Source: Puccinellia tenuiflora (lineage: Eukaryota > Streptophyta > Magnoliopsida > Poales > Poaceae). Taken from it: DNA of 64,000 nucleotides. Below, one piece after another: positions 33,157-44,611 of the stretch. The DNA is taken from contig QRDG01000534.1 in assembly GCA_012064385.1 (NCBI GenBank), forward strand, positions 363,932-427,931, given 5' to 3'. Below the pieces are notes generated by a model, which was given only the letters and a program-made list of their open reading frames with translations, was not told the DNA's origin and ran no database searches. Numbering within the stretch: position 1 is the stretch's first letter; each line of letters opens with the position of its first letter. The translations under genes were made by a program, and so were the position numbers.

Positions 33157-33194
33157 CACTACTAAAAATCCCGCTATCAGCGATGTTTCAATAA
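31572..33194 (+). CDS. Fam4 gag-protease ORF
   Basis: The real start probably lies after 31740, since the minus copy begins MSTKGKKFSGDRVGKG just before SGDVYHDYTTVMVGFK. A reduced gag-like region follows (KIKWRLESSATYAEYQSWES, SSWKDFKQFLRARFLEKS). A retropepsin-like domain then starts CKLMIDSGSYCNGISKAVVE with a canonical Asp-Ser-Gly and ends GLLLGRPWQYDRNAMH. After that come a Lys/Glu-rich linker and a basic tail that is not RT. The frame ends inside the CACTA-like piece. There is no zinc knuckle. A gag-protease protein without pol implies dependence on an autonomous element for copying and integration. Confidence 0.65.
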   Translation: MGVVFVRIRIVCSELQCSRSISTQYSRAQVQIIFDRRGFCAGARSAKFRRFYGDHDRKFRENMDRSFKTFPGDFHGKRCLFGEKSGDVYHDYTTVMVGFKLDSTKIKWRLESSATYAEYQSWESDMDRGFERCRTLDSIFGGHTEYGLAYRRVDETLASLWREVRSAMGITSSWKDFKQFLRARFLEKSTEMDKVVIPEDVVPLRGLNMQLKRVHDDTCMTADRGQRWNLFQAQCMIKGKACKLMIDSGSYCNGISKAVVETLGLSTWRIPEPKHVEWLNSCGMLKVTHKVRVPFTVGDYVDEVECDVLPLEVCGLLLGRPWQYDRNAMHAGRANTYSFVHDGKQRTLKPMQDDQIKSDVVLVVRKEKLHKAKPKPRLAKLQQEEHDARSIGTETDSAVHVDDEPVVLVGNKPVEERRDIAACVPVCVDKGVQTDDDCADCVSVRVVPRVDGRSYVSTPVRRSVGAAVRMHKGKDGHVRQLCGPGITTLRGRTTKAHVQRQKAPARVPKRGQVGATSLPRQGFNNVALSLLKIPLSAMFQ

Positions 33195-33314
33195 TGTGGC
33201 GCTGGAGCTCCAAAACTTCACTCCACCTCATCCGCCATGTTTTATGTGACGAAAAAAAAGTCAGCGATCGAGTGTCATAGACCAATCTGCGGCGATTTTT
33301 TTGCCCCGAAAACG
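33157..33314 (+). mobile_element. CACTA-like terminus
   Basis: Starts CACTACTAAAAATCCCGC, which fits a CACTA terminal repeat, with GTCAGCGAT-type subterminal repeats (about 33174 and 33261). It is cut at 33315 by the Sabrina-like LTR. No other end is visible. Confidence 0.4.
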
Positions 33315-33786
33315 TGATACGTCTCAAACGTATCTATAATTTTTGAGTGATCCATGCTAGTTTTGTGATATTGTCACATGTTTTTATTGTCAATTATATC
33401 ATTTTTATGCATTTTGTCGGACTAACCTATTGACAAGATACCCAATGCCAGTCCCTGTTTTTGCTGTCTTTTTATTTCAGAAATTTACTTCTGGAAATAT
33501 TCTCGGAATTGGACGAAAATTTACGGAGATTTTTTATGCGACGAAAGACACCTGGAGACCAAAGGGCAGCCCTAGGGGCCACCCACAGGGCAGGGACAGC
33601 CCCCTGCCGCGGCCCCCCTTAGCCCGTGGGTGGGACCCGCCCCTGCTCCTGGGGCGTCCCCTCGGCCCCCTCCGACGCCTATAAATTGCCTTTTACCCTT
33701 AAAACGTCGGGGCGGCCATTATTTTCCAGAAACTCGACCCCGACGCGCCGTCACCGAAAACCCTAGTTCGGGGTCCAATCTGAAGC
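33315..33786 (+). repeat. Sabrina/WHAM-like LTR start, 3' part lost
   Basis: Starts TGATACGTCTCAAACGTATC, the recognised start of Triticeae Sabrina/WHAM-type LTRs. It continues to CCTATAAATTGCC (about 33680) and is cut by the Fam1 LTR at 33787. Family name from memory. Confidence 0.65.
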
Positions 33787-34860
33787 TGATGAGGACATCC
33801 CTAGCCCTTTACCATTCTCTTCTATCGATGAGGTTGTTGCTCAAGACAAGCCCAATGAAGTGAGGATTGGACCGATGACAAGAGCTCGTGCCAAGCTACT
33901 TGGACAACAGGGGAACTCACTCTTAATTGAATATGATGTTTGTGATAATGAGAAATTTATACTGCCTAAGTCTATGCATTTGTGTATGATTAGGGTTGTT
34001 GATAACACAAGCATTGGAGGAGGACCAGAGGAGCAGCAAGAATCGGAGCACATCGACACCTATGGCGCGAGGGAGGAGCGGGAGGAATGCGCAAAGAAGG
34101 AAGAAGAAGAAGAAGAACAGGCAGCCCGGCCAGGCCGGCCAGGCACCCGAAGCCCCCGGCCTCCAAGACGCAGGAAGGCCGGCCCAAGCCCGGCCTAGGC
34201 CGGCCGAGTGCCCGAAGCGTCCGGCCTCCGCCCGGCCTCAGCCCGGCCTCAGACAGGTTTAGGCCGGGCATGTATCCGAGCCGGCCGGCGTCAGCCCGGG
34301 CAGGTCGGCTAGGGATGCCATGCAAATCCTGGCCCAGCCTTGCCCCGGCCTAAGCCCGGCCTGGACCCGGCCTGCACGCCAGATTTCGGCCGAACCCACT
34401 TTTGGGTCGGTTTGTACCCGTTCGAGTCAGAACCAAGTTAGGTTTTCCGTGTTAGGTTGGTTTGGCCTCCTATATAAGGATAGGGGCGGCTGCTAGAGAG
34501 GGGTTAGACCATGTTTTGATTAAAACCCTAGATTGGATTGCTAAGCATTCATCTATACTAGAATTCCTCTTTGCTTCGATCGGGAATTCACCCCTCCACT
34601 TTGTTTCGATCTGGAGGTTATTGCTACCAAAGTTTGAGTGTGATCTGTTGTTCCATTGGGAATTAGTAGATCGCAGAAACCGCTTCGTGGCCGGCGGCTA
34701 CGTTGCATCGGTGTGAGGCGTCGCGAATATCCATTGGGTTGAAGAGCTGTTGCATTGGCAACAGGGGAGCAGCCGGAGAGTTCATCGGAATCTCGCAAGT
34801 TATCTACCATCATCATCCATCTACCACCGCTCACTGAGAAGATCGGGCCACCCCTTATCA
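33787..34860 (+). repeat. Fam1 5' LTR (plus copy)
   Basis: A 1074-bp LTR, TGATGAGGACATCCC to CCCCTTATCA, with the GGCCGGCC-rich array at about 34124-34370 and TATATAAGG near 34471. The first part encodes GPMTRARAKLLGQQ. Confidence 0.9.
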
Positions 34861-36018
34861 TCTTGGTATCAGATTTCCAGAGTTTACTCGGTGAGCATCC
34901 ACAAATCCCCGTAGATTTACTGTTTTTCGTCCTATCCAGAAAAAGTCAAAAATATTAGTGTTAGTTTTCGCCATAGCCTTAGATTACATCATTAGGTCAA
35001 GTTCTAGTTGCTGGTCGTTTTCCTTTTGCGTATCTTGTTTCGTTGCCGATTCGAATTGCAATCGGAATCCTGCCGTGCGTCCTGCCGCGGCACGGTTTTG
35101 GTGGTTTTTCTCTGCTGCGACACCGATTTTGACAGTTTTAGTAAAACGGCCATAACTTTTGCATACGAACTCCGTTTTCGACCTTCGACCACTCAAATTG
35201 TTCGTATCAAAAAGTTCATTCCAACCAAACTTGCATCGCTTGTTAACGACTTTTCGGCGGTCTCGGAATCCCCAAATTCGTCCGGGAACATCGAGTTTTT
35301 GGCCTTTGAAGTTCCAGTGTCGGCAAAAACCAAACTTTTTTGGTGAAAAACTTAGATACAACCTTTCTACAGCACGTGATAGGAGCTTACCCATATAAGA
35401 CTAGCTACGTTTTGTGCTCACAGGCTGCTCTTGGACGTGTGTCTTGTTGCTTTTCAAGTTGTTGGTCATAAATAGTCAAAAAAGGAAAAAAAAGAGATAG
35501 TATTAAAAAAAAGAGATAAAAGTGCAAGTTTCTGTATCATTTGTGACACTGATAGTAGTTGAGCAATCGTGTGCCTGTTAAACTGAGCTACTTGCTAGTG
35601 TCTTTCTAGTGCTTTGTGACACCCTTGTTTCATAGTCACTTGGCCCCGTTCATCTCCACCGTGTGGGTTTTTGTTTGTGTCATCCGACCAGCACTAGGGT
35701 TTGTCTTTTGGTGTAGTTAGGTATCCCTACCAAGCTCCACAAAAATACCCTGGTTTTGTTGTGTAACACTTTGAGACCCATAATATTCGCTTCACTCCAT
35801 CCGTGCACGTTCTGTCCATACAAGTGGTAAGCTATACTATTCACTTTGGAACGGTAAGATACACAATTTCTTTTGGTTTGAGTGAGTTGAGAGTTTTCCA
35901 CATACATATTTCTATATATCCTTGTGTGCACTAATCATGTCTTCAGGAGATGAGGACGATGGTGTTGTGAGGCAAAAGAAGGACGGCAACGCTCCTGTTT
36001 GTTGGGCTGAATATGAAG
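33787..36018 (+). mobile_element. Fam1 element, plus copy, 5' part
   Basis: 5' LTR 33787-34860, primer site 34864-34873, leader to 35936, and gag start at ATG 35937 (MSSGDEDDGVVRQKKDGNAP). It is interrupted at 36018 by a Fam4 LTR. This copy keeps a base that the copy at 10743 lost, so its gag start is in frame. The pol scrap at 40176-40586 may be its continuation. Confidence 0.85.
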
Positions 36019-37424
36019 TGATAAGGATCAAGCCAGTGATCCTAGAGTTGTTGTCCCGATCTTTCACAGCAAATCCACTGATAGGAATCTTCCAATAACG
36101 ATGATGATCGTCACCTGAAGGTGAGGAATGAATCCAGCAAGCAACGTGGAGATAAACACCACGCCTCAAACCTGAGCTTGATAATCCTTGATGAACACAA
36201 GAACCCTCACAGCAACCTCTATTATAATCTGATAAACGGCATCGCCGTCCCCGGAGGGAAGCTTCACCAATGGAGCACAAAACTATAAGTGTTTTTGACT
36301 AATGAATTGAACTCCCTAAACCCTAACTCGGCCAGCTCCTTATATGGATGAGGTGGGGCGTACTGTAGCGCGTACTGTAGCTACAGTACCGACCTAGTTG
36401 GGGCGCCCCACTAATGGGCCTAGCTAGTTCGGTTGGACAGGCCCAAACCGAACACTTATTAAAAATAGCAAAGACATAAATAAAATTACAATTGACAACT
36501 CTAGCTTGGTGGAGTCCTGAAGTTAGGCTGCACCTCCTCCGTCATGCCCATATCATCCTCCCCCCCTTCAAGAAGCGTTGTCCTCAACGCTTGAGGGTCG
36601 GCTCGAAAAGGTGGACGTATATAAATAAGAGCATCACGCTTGTTCGCCGTCTTCAAGTCTTGCTTGCCTTCCACGCCACATCCTCCCTCTCGACCTACTT
36701 GACTTGATACAGCACTTGGCGCCTCTTTTCTTCTCCACATGAGCTTAGACTTTGGCGCCACTACCTTCTTCTTCTCAAATCTGGATGGAGCCCTTTCCAA
36801 TGGGTATGCGCACAGCCCCCGGTTCGTCTCCTACAGGCCGTGGTGTCTAAGACAAATCAACGATCGTTTCTGGACTGCATGCAGCGATCGAACCAAGCTG
36901 CCTTGTTTTTTTTTCTTTTTTTCGCGGTACTGTAGCTACAGTAGATCGCCAATTTGCCAATCTGCACGTATCTTCCTTGTCTTTTGCGTTGAATCCCCTA
37001 GCAGCCTCCACACAAATCGATCTAACCAGAAACCAATCTGCACAAACACAACAGCAGTCTGCAGCCTCAATGCACGATCTCCTCCAAGCAAATCAATCTG
37101 CGCAAGAGCCTCCAATCAAACTCCTCCCAGTCAACCAATCTAGATGAGATCGATCAACACAACCTCACTATGAGCAACCCAGAAATCTGATACCACATGA
37201 TAAGGATCAAGCCAATGATCCTAGAGTTGTTGTCCCGATCTTTCACAGCGAATCCACCGATAGGAATCTTCCAATAACGATGATGATCGTCACCTGAAGG
37301 TGAGGAACGAATCCAGCAAGCAACGTGGAGATAAACACCACGCCTCAAACCTGAGCTTGATAATCCTTGATGAACACAAGAACCCTCACAGCAACCTCTA
37401 TTATAATCTGATAAACGGCATCGC
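36019..37424 (-). mobile_element. Fam4 deletion derivative (LTR, 642 bp, LTR)
   Basis: 3' LTR 36019-36555, polypurine tract 36556-36569 (complement GAAGGGGGGGAGGA), 642-bp interior, primer site 37186-37195, then the first 227 bases of the second LTR (37198-37424) up to an N. The interior joins the extreme 3' end of the coding region (TTLLEGGEDDMGM) to the end of the leader, so gag and protease are gone. It was inserted after gag codon 27 of the Fam1 copy. Confidence 0.8.
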
Positions 37425-37425
37425 N
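37425..37425. other. Single N inside a broken LTR
   Basis: The Fam4 LTR stops here after 227 of about 540 bases and the interior of another minus-oriented Fam4 copy begins. Sequence is probably missing at this join. Confidence 0.6.
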
Positions 37426-38764
37426 AGCCCTTTGTGGAACATGAATCTTCTTTGTACGACTCTGCAAAATAGTAATGCCCGGACCACACAACTGACGATC
37501 ACATCCATCCTTGCCTTTATGCATCCGCACTGCTGTTCCAACACAACGTCTCACAGATGGGCTAACATAACTGTGGCTGACTACCCGCGACAACATATGC
37601 ACCGGAACAACATCAGCACCAATATCATCGGCTTGAACACCTTTGTCAACATAAACTGGAACATATGCTGCAATATCCTTCCTCTCAGCAATAAGAGACT
37701 TGTCTTCAATCGGCTTGTCACCAACAAGAACAACTGGCTTGTCATCTACACGGACGGCTGAATCAGTTTCAGCACCAACGCTCCTTGCATCATGCTCCTC
37801 ATGCTGCAGCTTAGCTAACCTTTGTTGTGGTTTAGCTTTCTGCAACTTCTCCTTGCGAACCACCAGCACCACTTCTGACTTGATTTGATCATCTCTCATG
37901 GGCTTCAAAATCCGCTGTTTTCCATCATGCATAAAAGAATAGGTATTTGCTCTCCCCGCATGTGTAGCATTGCGATCGTACTGCCATGGACGTCCAAGTA
38001 ACAGCCCACATACCTCCAATGGCAACACATCGCATTCTACCTCATCAACATAGTCACCAACTTTAAATGACACACGTACCTTATGTGTAACCTTCAGCAT
38101 TACCGCAGCTATTCAACCACTCAACATGCTTCGGTTCAGGAATACGCCATGTGGACAACCCCAAAGTCTCCACTACCGCCTTGCTAATGCCATTACAGTA
38201 GCTACCGCTGTCAATCATCAACTTGCATGCTTTGCCTTTGATCATACACTGCACTTGAAATAAATTCCACCGCTGGCCTCTATCCGCTATCATGCAAGTA
38301 TCATCATGTACTCTTTTCAGTTGCATATTCAGCCCACTCAATGGTACAACATCCTCAGGAATAACCACCTTGTCCATCTCCGTGGACTTCTCCAAAAATC
38401 TAGCACTCAAAAATTGTTTGAAATCTTTCCAACTAGAAGTTATTCCCATCGCGGACCTCGCTTCACGCCATAAACTAGCCAAAGTCTCATCCACACGCCG
38501 GTAGGCAAGGACATATTCCGTATGGCCACCAAACGTGCTATCAAGTGTGCGACATCTCTCAAAACCACGATCCATGTCTGACTCCCAAGACTGATATTCT
38601 GCATATGTCGCGGAACTCTCCAATCTCCACTTTATTTTTGTGGAATCTAATTTGAAACCTACCATGACAGTAGTGTAGTCATGATATACATCACCAGACT
38701 TCTCCGCAGAAAGACAACCCTTGCCAACCCGATCTCCCGAAAACTTTTTCCCTTTGGTGGACAT
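37426..38764 (-). pseudogene. Fam4 gag-protease, minus copy, one frameshift
   Basis: Starts at ATG 38764 (MSTKGKKFSGDRVGKG). It encodes the same reduced gag and the Asp-Ser-Gly protease motif (CKLMIDSGSYCNGIS). The frame shifts near 38100 (LNSCGNAEGYT instead of LNSCGMLKVTHK) and continues in 38100-37426. It gives the more credible start for the family. Confidence 0.75.
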
Positions 38765-40061
38765 GGTTAGCACGCCCAGACTTCGCAGTAGCAGCACGTA
38801 GGACAGGAAAAACTAGCACCGACAGGAAAACAGCAACGCTGCCGCTTGCAACCAATAGCCTCCACGCGCACACGGAGCAGATCGATCCTATCGAGCACCT
38901 GGACTGCCAAACAAAGCAAGCACGTATACAATCGTGTATTCTTCTTTTCTTTATTCCGTCCGGAGAACACGCACAATACCAAAGACCAATCCAATCTGCA
39001 CTTGAGTGCACACCACGCATAGGAAAACAAGCACGTACAGGCCAAAGCAAATCTGAAGAACAATTCGTGCTGCACTGTAGTTGGTGGAAGAAAACAATTC
39101 GTATACGATCGGTATTCCTATTTCTTTATGCTGGCCGGCGCTCCGCAGAACTCCGGCTGCTACGATCGATCGGACCTGAACTAAGAATTAGTTGCTGCGT
39201 GCACCCTCACGATCGATCAGGATACAATAGAAAACAGCCACTAGCTGGATCGATCTGTTTCCGTGCTGGCCCAAACAAACGCACGTACCAACCAAAACAG
39301 ATGCCGATCAAAACAAACCCAGCTGGACTCTTCAGCAAAAACCGATCTGCAATAATCTGCAGCACCGTCGGAGATGAACCAAAAACCAGAGATCAATCAA
39401 CGCAAACCAACCAATCTCCCGATCTGTCAACTGCTCGGATGATGAACAATCAACAAATCAATCTCGCCGTGAGCAACCCAGAAATCTGATACCACATGAT
39501 AAGGATCAAGGGGGTTGATCCTATGATTGTTGTCCCGATCTTTCACAGCGAATAACCCGGATAGTATATCCTTCCAACAACGCCAATGCGTCACCTGAAG
39601 GTGAGGAACGAATCCAGCAAGCAACGTGGAGATAAACACCACGCCTCAAACCTGAGCCTGATAATCCTTGATGAACACAAGAACCCTCGCAGCAATCTTT
39701 ATTACAAACTGATAAACGGCATCGCCGTCCCCAGAGGGAAGCATCACCAATGGAGCACAAAACTATAAGTGTTTTTGACTAATGAATTGAACTCCCCTAA
39801 ACCCTAGGCCGGTAACTCCTTTTATAGGCTGGACTCTATTAATAGGTGGGGCCGTACTGTAGCGGCATACTGTAGCGGCATACTGTAGCGGCTACTTTGG
39901 ACTCGAACCTGGTTCGGTTGGACAGGCCCAAACCGAACACACACAAATAAAACATGACCAGAAATATAAAACACAAACTCAAACGACACAACTACTATTG
40001 ATACGACTAGCTTGGTGGAGTCCTGAAATTGGGCTTCACCTCCTCCGTCGTGCCCATATCA
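37426..40061 (-). mobile_element. Fam4 non-autonomous element, minus copy
   Basis: 5' LTR 39497-40061 (565 bp), primer site complement at 39485-39494, leader, and gag-protease ORF. The 3' end is lost at the N at 37425. Its LTR has a TACTGTAGCGGC repeat (three units near 39851-39890) where the plus copy has the palindrome. Confidence 0.82.
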
Positions 40062-40175
40062 TCGGAGGTCTTGACGAGGTTCTCCCGGCGGACGACGTCT
40101 CCCAGCCTCCTTCACACCCCGTGCCGAACCTAAAAAGGGGGTATCCTTTACTCCCGGTGTCCGTGATCCAAGACA
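40062..40175. other. Short unassigned junction sequence
   Basis: About 110 bases between the Fam4 LTR and a Fam1-type pol scrap. No recognisable feature. Confidence 0.4.
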
Positions 40176-40586
40176 CGACACAAAGTCAATCCAGTTTGAA
40201 TAAATTTCATGCTAAATGGGTTCAATTTGTTGAGTCTTTTTCATACATCATTAAGTATAAAAAGGGGGAAGATAATGTTGCTGTTGATGCTCTATCTACG
40301 AAAAGCATGCTATTTACACAGTTAGATGTTCAAGTTCCTGGTTTAGAGAGTTTGCGTGATTTATGTGCTACTGATCATGATTTTTCAGCACCATATAACT
40401 TGTGTTCTAATGTTAAAGCATGGGAGAAATATGACATACATGACGGCTATTTGTTTAAAACTACGTGTTCCAGAATCGTCCGTGTGTTTGCTATTATTGC
40501 AGGAATCACATGGCAGTGGTTTGATGGGTCACTTTGGATGTGAGAAGACTTTGCTTATGCTTGCTGATCATTTTTATTGGCCTAGG
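40176..40586 (+). pseudogene. Fam1-type pol scrap (RNase H end and integrase zinc region)
   Basis: Plus-strand frames encode LNKFHAKWVQFVESFSYIIK, a damaged ADALSRK motif (AVDALSTKS), and after a frameshift the zinc-binding part LLLQESHGSGLMGHFGCEK ending DHFYWPR. It is cut by the Fam3 LTR at 40587. Confidence 0.8.
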
Positions 40587-41216
40587 TGAAAGAGGCTCAC
40601 GTGTCCGATATTTCGGTGAGAGGATAACTTCGAATTGGGGTGGAGATCGACGTTGATGATCCGACTACAAACATGCGAGGACGCTGCGCCTTGACAATCG
40701 CTACACCAACTTCCGGAGGTTTATGACAGCGTCGTAGCACAATCGACCAAACCAACTAAGGTCTAATTCTTGCAGGCAATCGAAGAACAAGCAAGAACTA
40801 AGAAATTGGCAATCTGAATATTGCAAATATGAATGATTATAGATGAAAGTGGGGTTCCGAAGAGCGGTCTTTGTCTGGTCGATCTGACACAAACGAAGTA
40901 CGGCGAAGTTGCAGCGACGGCTAGCTAACTTCTTAATAAACAAAACCCAAACCCTAAAGTGACGACCTAGGGGGTATTTATAGGAGAACTTAGGGGAATT
41001 TCGTGCAGCCATGGAAAAGGGGGCCGAAATCCTTCCTAAGTCATTTTCCCTGTCAATACGGACTCTAAAAACTGTCTACGAAAAGGTATCTCAAAAATAC
41101 ATGGGCCTGGCCCAAAAATATAGGTGTCACGGCACCATATATCACTCTGGACGAAAATATGAAGTGTGATCTTGTAATATTTTGTCGAAGTCTTCACGCA
41201 TCATTATGGTGGCTTC

Positions 41217-41535
41217 TGTTATGACCGGCCTGTCATATACCAGGAGGGGGCCCAATCGTGGGCCTAATTTGGGGCTTAGCCCATTCATACTTAATCTCTT
41301 TAGCCTATAAATACTGAATGTAATCGTACGTGGAAAAGCAAGCAATAATAATATCATTATTGCCGACTCCTGAAGGAGTCGGTCTCCCAGCCCTAGCGCC
41401 GCCTCCCCTCCTGCGCCGCCTCTCCCTCTCTCGCGACGGCGCCCTATCACCGGCGTCCTCGCCTCCACGTGCACACAACCCCCTCCTTCCCCTACAATCT
41501 ACGTCCTAGATCGGGTAGACCAGCTGATTCTATCA
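41217..41535 (+). repeat. Fam6 5' LTR
   Basis: TGTTATGACCGGCCTGTCAT to CTGATTCTATCA, with TATAAATACTG near 41306. Confidence 0.92.
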
Positions 41536-41564
41536 ATTTGGTATCAGATTGCTCTTGTTCGATC

Positions 41565-41720
41565 ATGTCTTCATCGCCGGCCACCACCCCCCTCTCGCTG
41601 CCCATCACTACAACCACGCCGCCGCCCCAACCGCCGGCATCGCTGGCCTCCACTGCGGCCGCCGCCACCATGGCGGTTTCCTTCCCCACGCCGGCCACCG
41701 TCGTCTACACCCCCTATTGA
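41565..41720 (+). pseudogene. Fam6 gag start, truncated
   Basis: The ATG at 41565, 16 bases after the primer site, opens a Ser/Thr/Pro/Ala-rich frame (MSSSPATTPLSLPITTTT...) that stops at 41720. The pol frame follows within about 20 bases in another phase. The capsid, zinc knuckle and protease have been deleted between them. Confidence 0.6.
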
Positions 41721-41740
41721 CACACCTTCTATAGCAGCAC

Positions 41741-44611
41741 GACGACCTCTTCGACGAGCCACAGGGCCTGCCGCCCGTCCGGGTGTACGATCACCGGATC
41801 CACCTATTGCCGAACACGGCGCCGGTGGCAGTGCGCCCCTACCACTATCCCCAGTTGCAAAAGGATGAGCTGGAGCGGCAGTGCGCACTCATGCTCGCCG
41901 CAGGCATCATCCGGATCTCCATGTCGCCGTTCTCGGCGCCGATGCTCCTCGTCCGCAAGTCGGACGGCACGTGGCGCTTCTGCATCGACTACCGCGCTCT
42001 TAACGCCCTGACGCTCAAGGACAAGTTTCCTATTCCGGTGGTTGACGAGCTCTTCGATGAGCTCCATGGGGCGCGCTTCTTCACCAAGCTCGACCTCCGG
42101 TCGGGCTACTACCAGGTGTGCATGCACCCGGAGGATATCGCCAAGACGGCGTTTCGGACCCATCATGGCCACTTCGAATTCGTGGTGATGCCTTTTGGCC
42201 TCACCAATGCCCCCACGACATTCCAGGCCCTGATGAACGACGTCCTCCGCCCCTACTTCCGCCGGTTTGTGCTCGTTTTCTTTGATGACATTTTGATCTA
42301 CAGCACGTCATGGGCGGAGCACCTCCAGCACATCGCCATCGTCTTCAACGAGCTTCGAGCACATCGTCTTCACCTTAAGCGCTCGAAGTGCTCGTTCGGG
42401 ACGCAGTCGGTCGCCTACCTCGGCCATGTCATCTCGGCTGAGGGGGTGGCCATGGATGCCGATAAGGTGGCTGCTGTCGTGGCTTGGCCAGCACCGCACT
42501 CACCGCGCACCCTTCGCGGTTTCCTGGGCCTCGCCGGGTACTACCGGAAATTTATCCGGGACTTCGGTCTCATCGCATCACCGCTCACGCGCCTACTGCA
42601 TCGCGACGCCTTCGCCTGGGATGACGAGGCCACTGCGGCATTCGAGGCCCTGAAGGAGGCCCTCACGACGGGGCCCATCCTCCAGATGCCAGACTTCACC
42701 CGGCCGTTCATCGTCGACTGCGACGCCTCCGGTGTGGGATTCGGCGCCGTACTTCACCAGGGCGACGGTCCGCTCGCCTACTTCAGCAGGCCATTCGCCG
42801 CGCGCCATCTCAAGCTCGCGGCGTACGAGCAGGAGCTCATCGGCTTGGTGCAGGCCGTGCGCCACTGGCGGCCCTATCTTTGGGGACGGTCGTTCCGGAT
42901 TCGCACGGATCACTACAACCTCAAGTTCTTACTGGACCAGCAGCTGTCTACAGTACCGCAGCATCAGTGGATCAGCAAGCTGTTTGGCTTCGATTTCACT
43001 GTCGAGTACCGTCCGGGGCGCCTCAACACCGTGGCCGACGCCTTGTCTCGTCGTGACGCCGACCACAATGCAGCTACTGGCGATTCCGAGGGGGCGGTGC
43101 TATGTATCCGTTCGGGGCCCACCTTCGCGCTCTTCGACGACATTCGCCGGGCTGCCGCCGCTGCCCCGGACGCTCAGCTATTGCGACAGCAACTGGAGGC
43201 GGGTGAGTTGGACGAGCCGTGGCGCCTGGCGGATGGCTTGCTCTAGCGTGGGCGCCGCATCTTCGTGCCTGACCACGACGACCTCCGTCACCAGGTGCTG
43301 CTGATGGCTCACTCGGCAGGACATGAGGGCATCCATAAGACCCTCCACCGCCTTCGCGCCGACTTCTACATCCCCGGTGATCGAGCCCTGGTCCGAGACT
43401 GAGTGCGCTCTTGTGAGACGTGCCAGCGTAATAAGACGGAGACGCTGCGGCCGGCTGGTATGCTGCAGCCTTTGGAGGTGCCCTCTCAGGTTTGGGCCGA
43501 TATCTCCATCGACTTCATCGAGGGCCTCCCTAAGGTGGGTGGCAAATCAGTCATTCTCACGGTGGTCGACCGCTTCTCCAAGTATGCTCACTTCATCGCG
43601 CTCGGCCATCCTTACACTGCCGCGTCCGTCGCCCATGCCTTCTTCGACAGCATCGTCCGCCTTCACGGGTTCCCTGCTTCGATCGTCAGCGACCGGGACC
43701 CGGTGTTCACGGGGCATGTCTGGCGTGATCTCTTCCGGATGGCAGGAGTAAAACTCCAGATGAGCACGGCCTTCCACCCTCAGACGGATGGCCAATCGGA
43801 GGTGGTCAACAAGGTGATTGCCATGTACTTGCGCTGTGTCACAGGTGATCACCCTCGCGCTTGGGTTGACTGGCTCGCGTGGGCGGAGTACTGCTACAAC
43901 ACGTCCTATCACTCCGCCCTACGCGCCACACCGTTTGAGGTGGTCTACGGCCGGCCGCCTCCGCCGATTCTGCCAGTGGATCCGGCGACGGCTCGGACGG
44001 AGGTGGCGGGAGAGCTTCCTCGCAACCGCGACGAGATGCTGGCTGAGGTGCAGCAACGACTTGTCCAGGCCTAGCAGCTGGCCAAGCATTACTATGACGA
44101 CCACCACCGCGAAGCGGAGTTCGCGGTGGGCGACTGGGTGTGGCTGCGTCTTCTCCACCGCTTGCATCAGTCCCTGGACCCGCGCGCGAAGCGCAAGCTC
44201 GGTCCTCGCTACGCTGGGCCCTTTGTCGTCTTGGAGCGCGTGGGGTCACTCGCCTACTGCCTTCAGCTTCCGGCCGGGTCCCACATCCACGACGTCTTTC
44301 ATGTGGGGCTGTTGAACCCCTACTGCGGTGAGCCACCGGCGACGACGCCAGCGCTTCCTCCGACTGCCGATGGCCGTCTTCTTCCGAGTCCGGCGAAGGT
44401 GTTACGGGCCCAGCTACGTCGCGGCGTCTGGTACCTGTTGATTCAGTGGGAGGGATTTCCGGAAGAGGAGGCCACTTGGGAGCAGCGGGACGAGTTCTGC
44501 CACCACTATCCAAACTACCAGCTCGAGGACGAGTTGTTTGCGCAGGCGGAGAGAGATGTTATGACCGGCCTGTCATATACCAGGAGGGGGCCCAATCGTG
44601 GGCCTAATTAG
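41741..44611 (+). pseudogene. Fam6 pol: RT, RNase H, integrase, chromodomain; three stops
   Basis: One phase runs without frameshift from DDLFDEPQGLPPV to the LTR. It holds reverse transcriptase (RFCIDYRALNAL, TKLDLRSGYYQV, VMPFGLTNAPTTFQ, FFDDILIYS), RNase H (VDCDASGVGFGAVL, RTDHYNLKFLLDQ, ADALSRRDAD), integrase (H-x-H and CETCQRNKTE zinc residues; ISIDFIEGLPK, IVSDRDPVF, HPQTDGQSEVVNK) and a chromodomain (VWYLLIQWEGFPEEEATWEQ, about 44417-44480). In-frame stops are TAG 43244, TGA 43400 and TAG 44072. Each fits a single C-to-T change from CAG or CGA. The frame ends 55 bases inside the 3' LTR. Confidence 0.92.

Noticed and set aside
33137..33203. Near-repeat TTTCAATAAYGTGGC on both sides of 33157 as a target duplication.
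   Set aside because: The units are longer than, and unlike, CACTA (3 bp) or LTR (5 bp) duplications, and differ at two bases.
41804..42172. Long ORFs antisense to Fam6 pol (also 42593-42913 and 43839-44513).
   Set aside because: They are shadows of a GC-rich coding region; the sense frame has unmistakable RT and integrase motifs.
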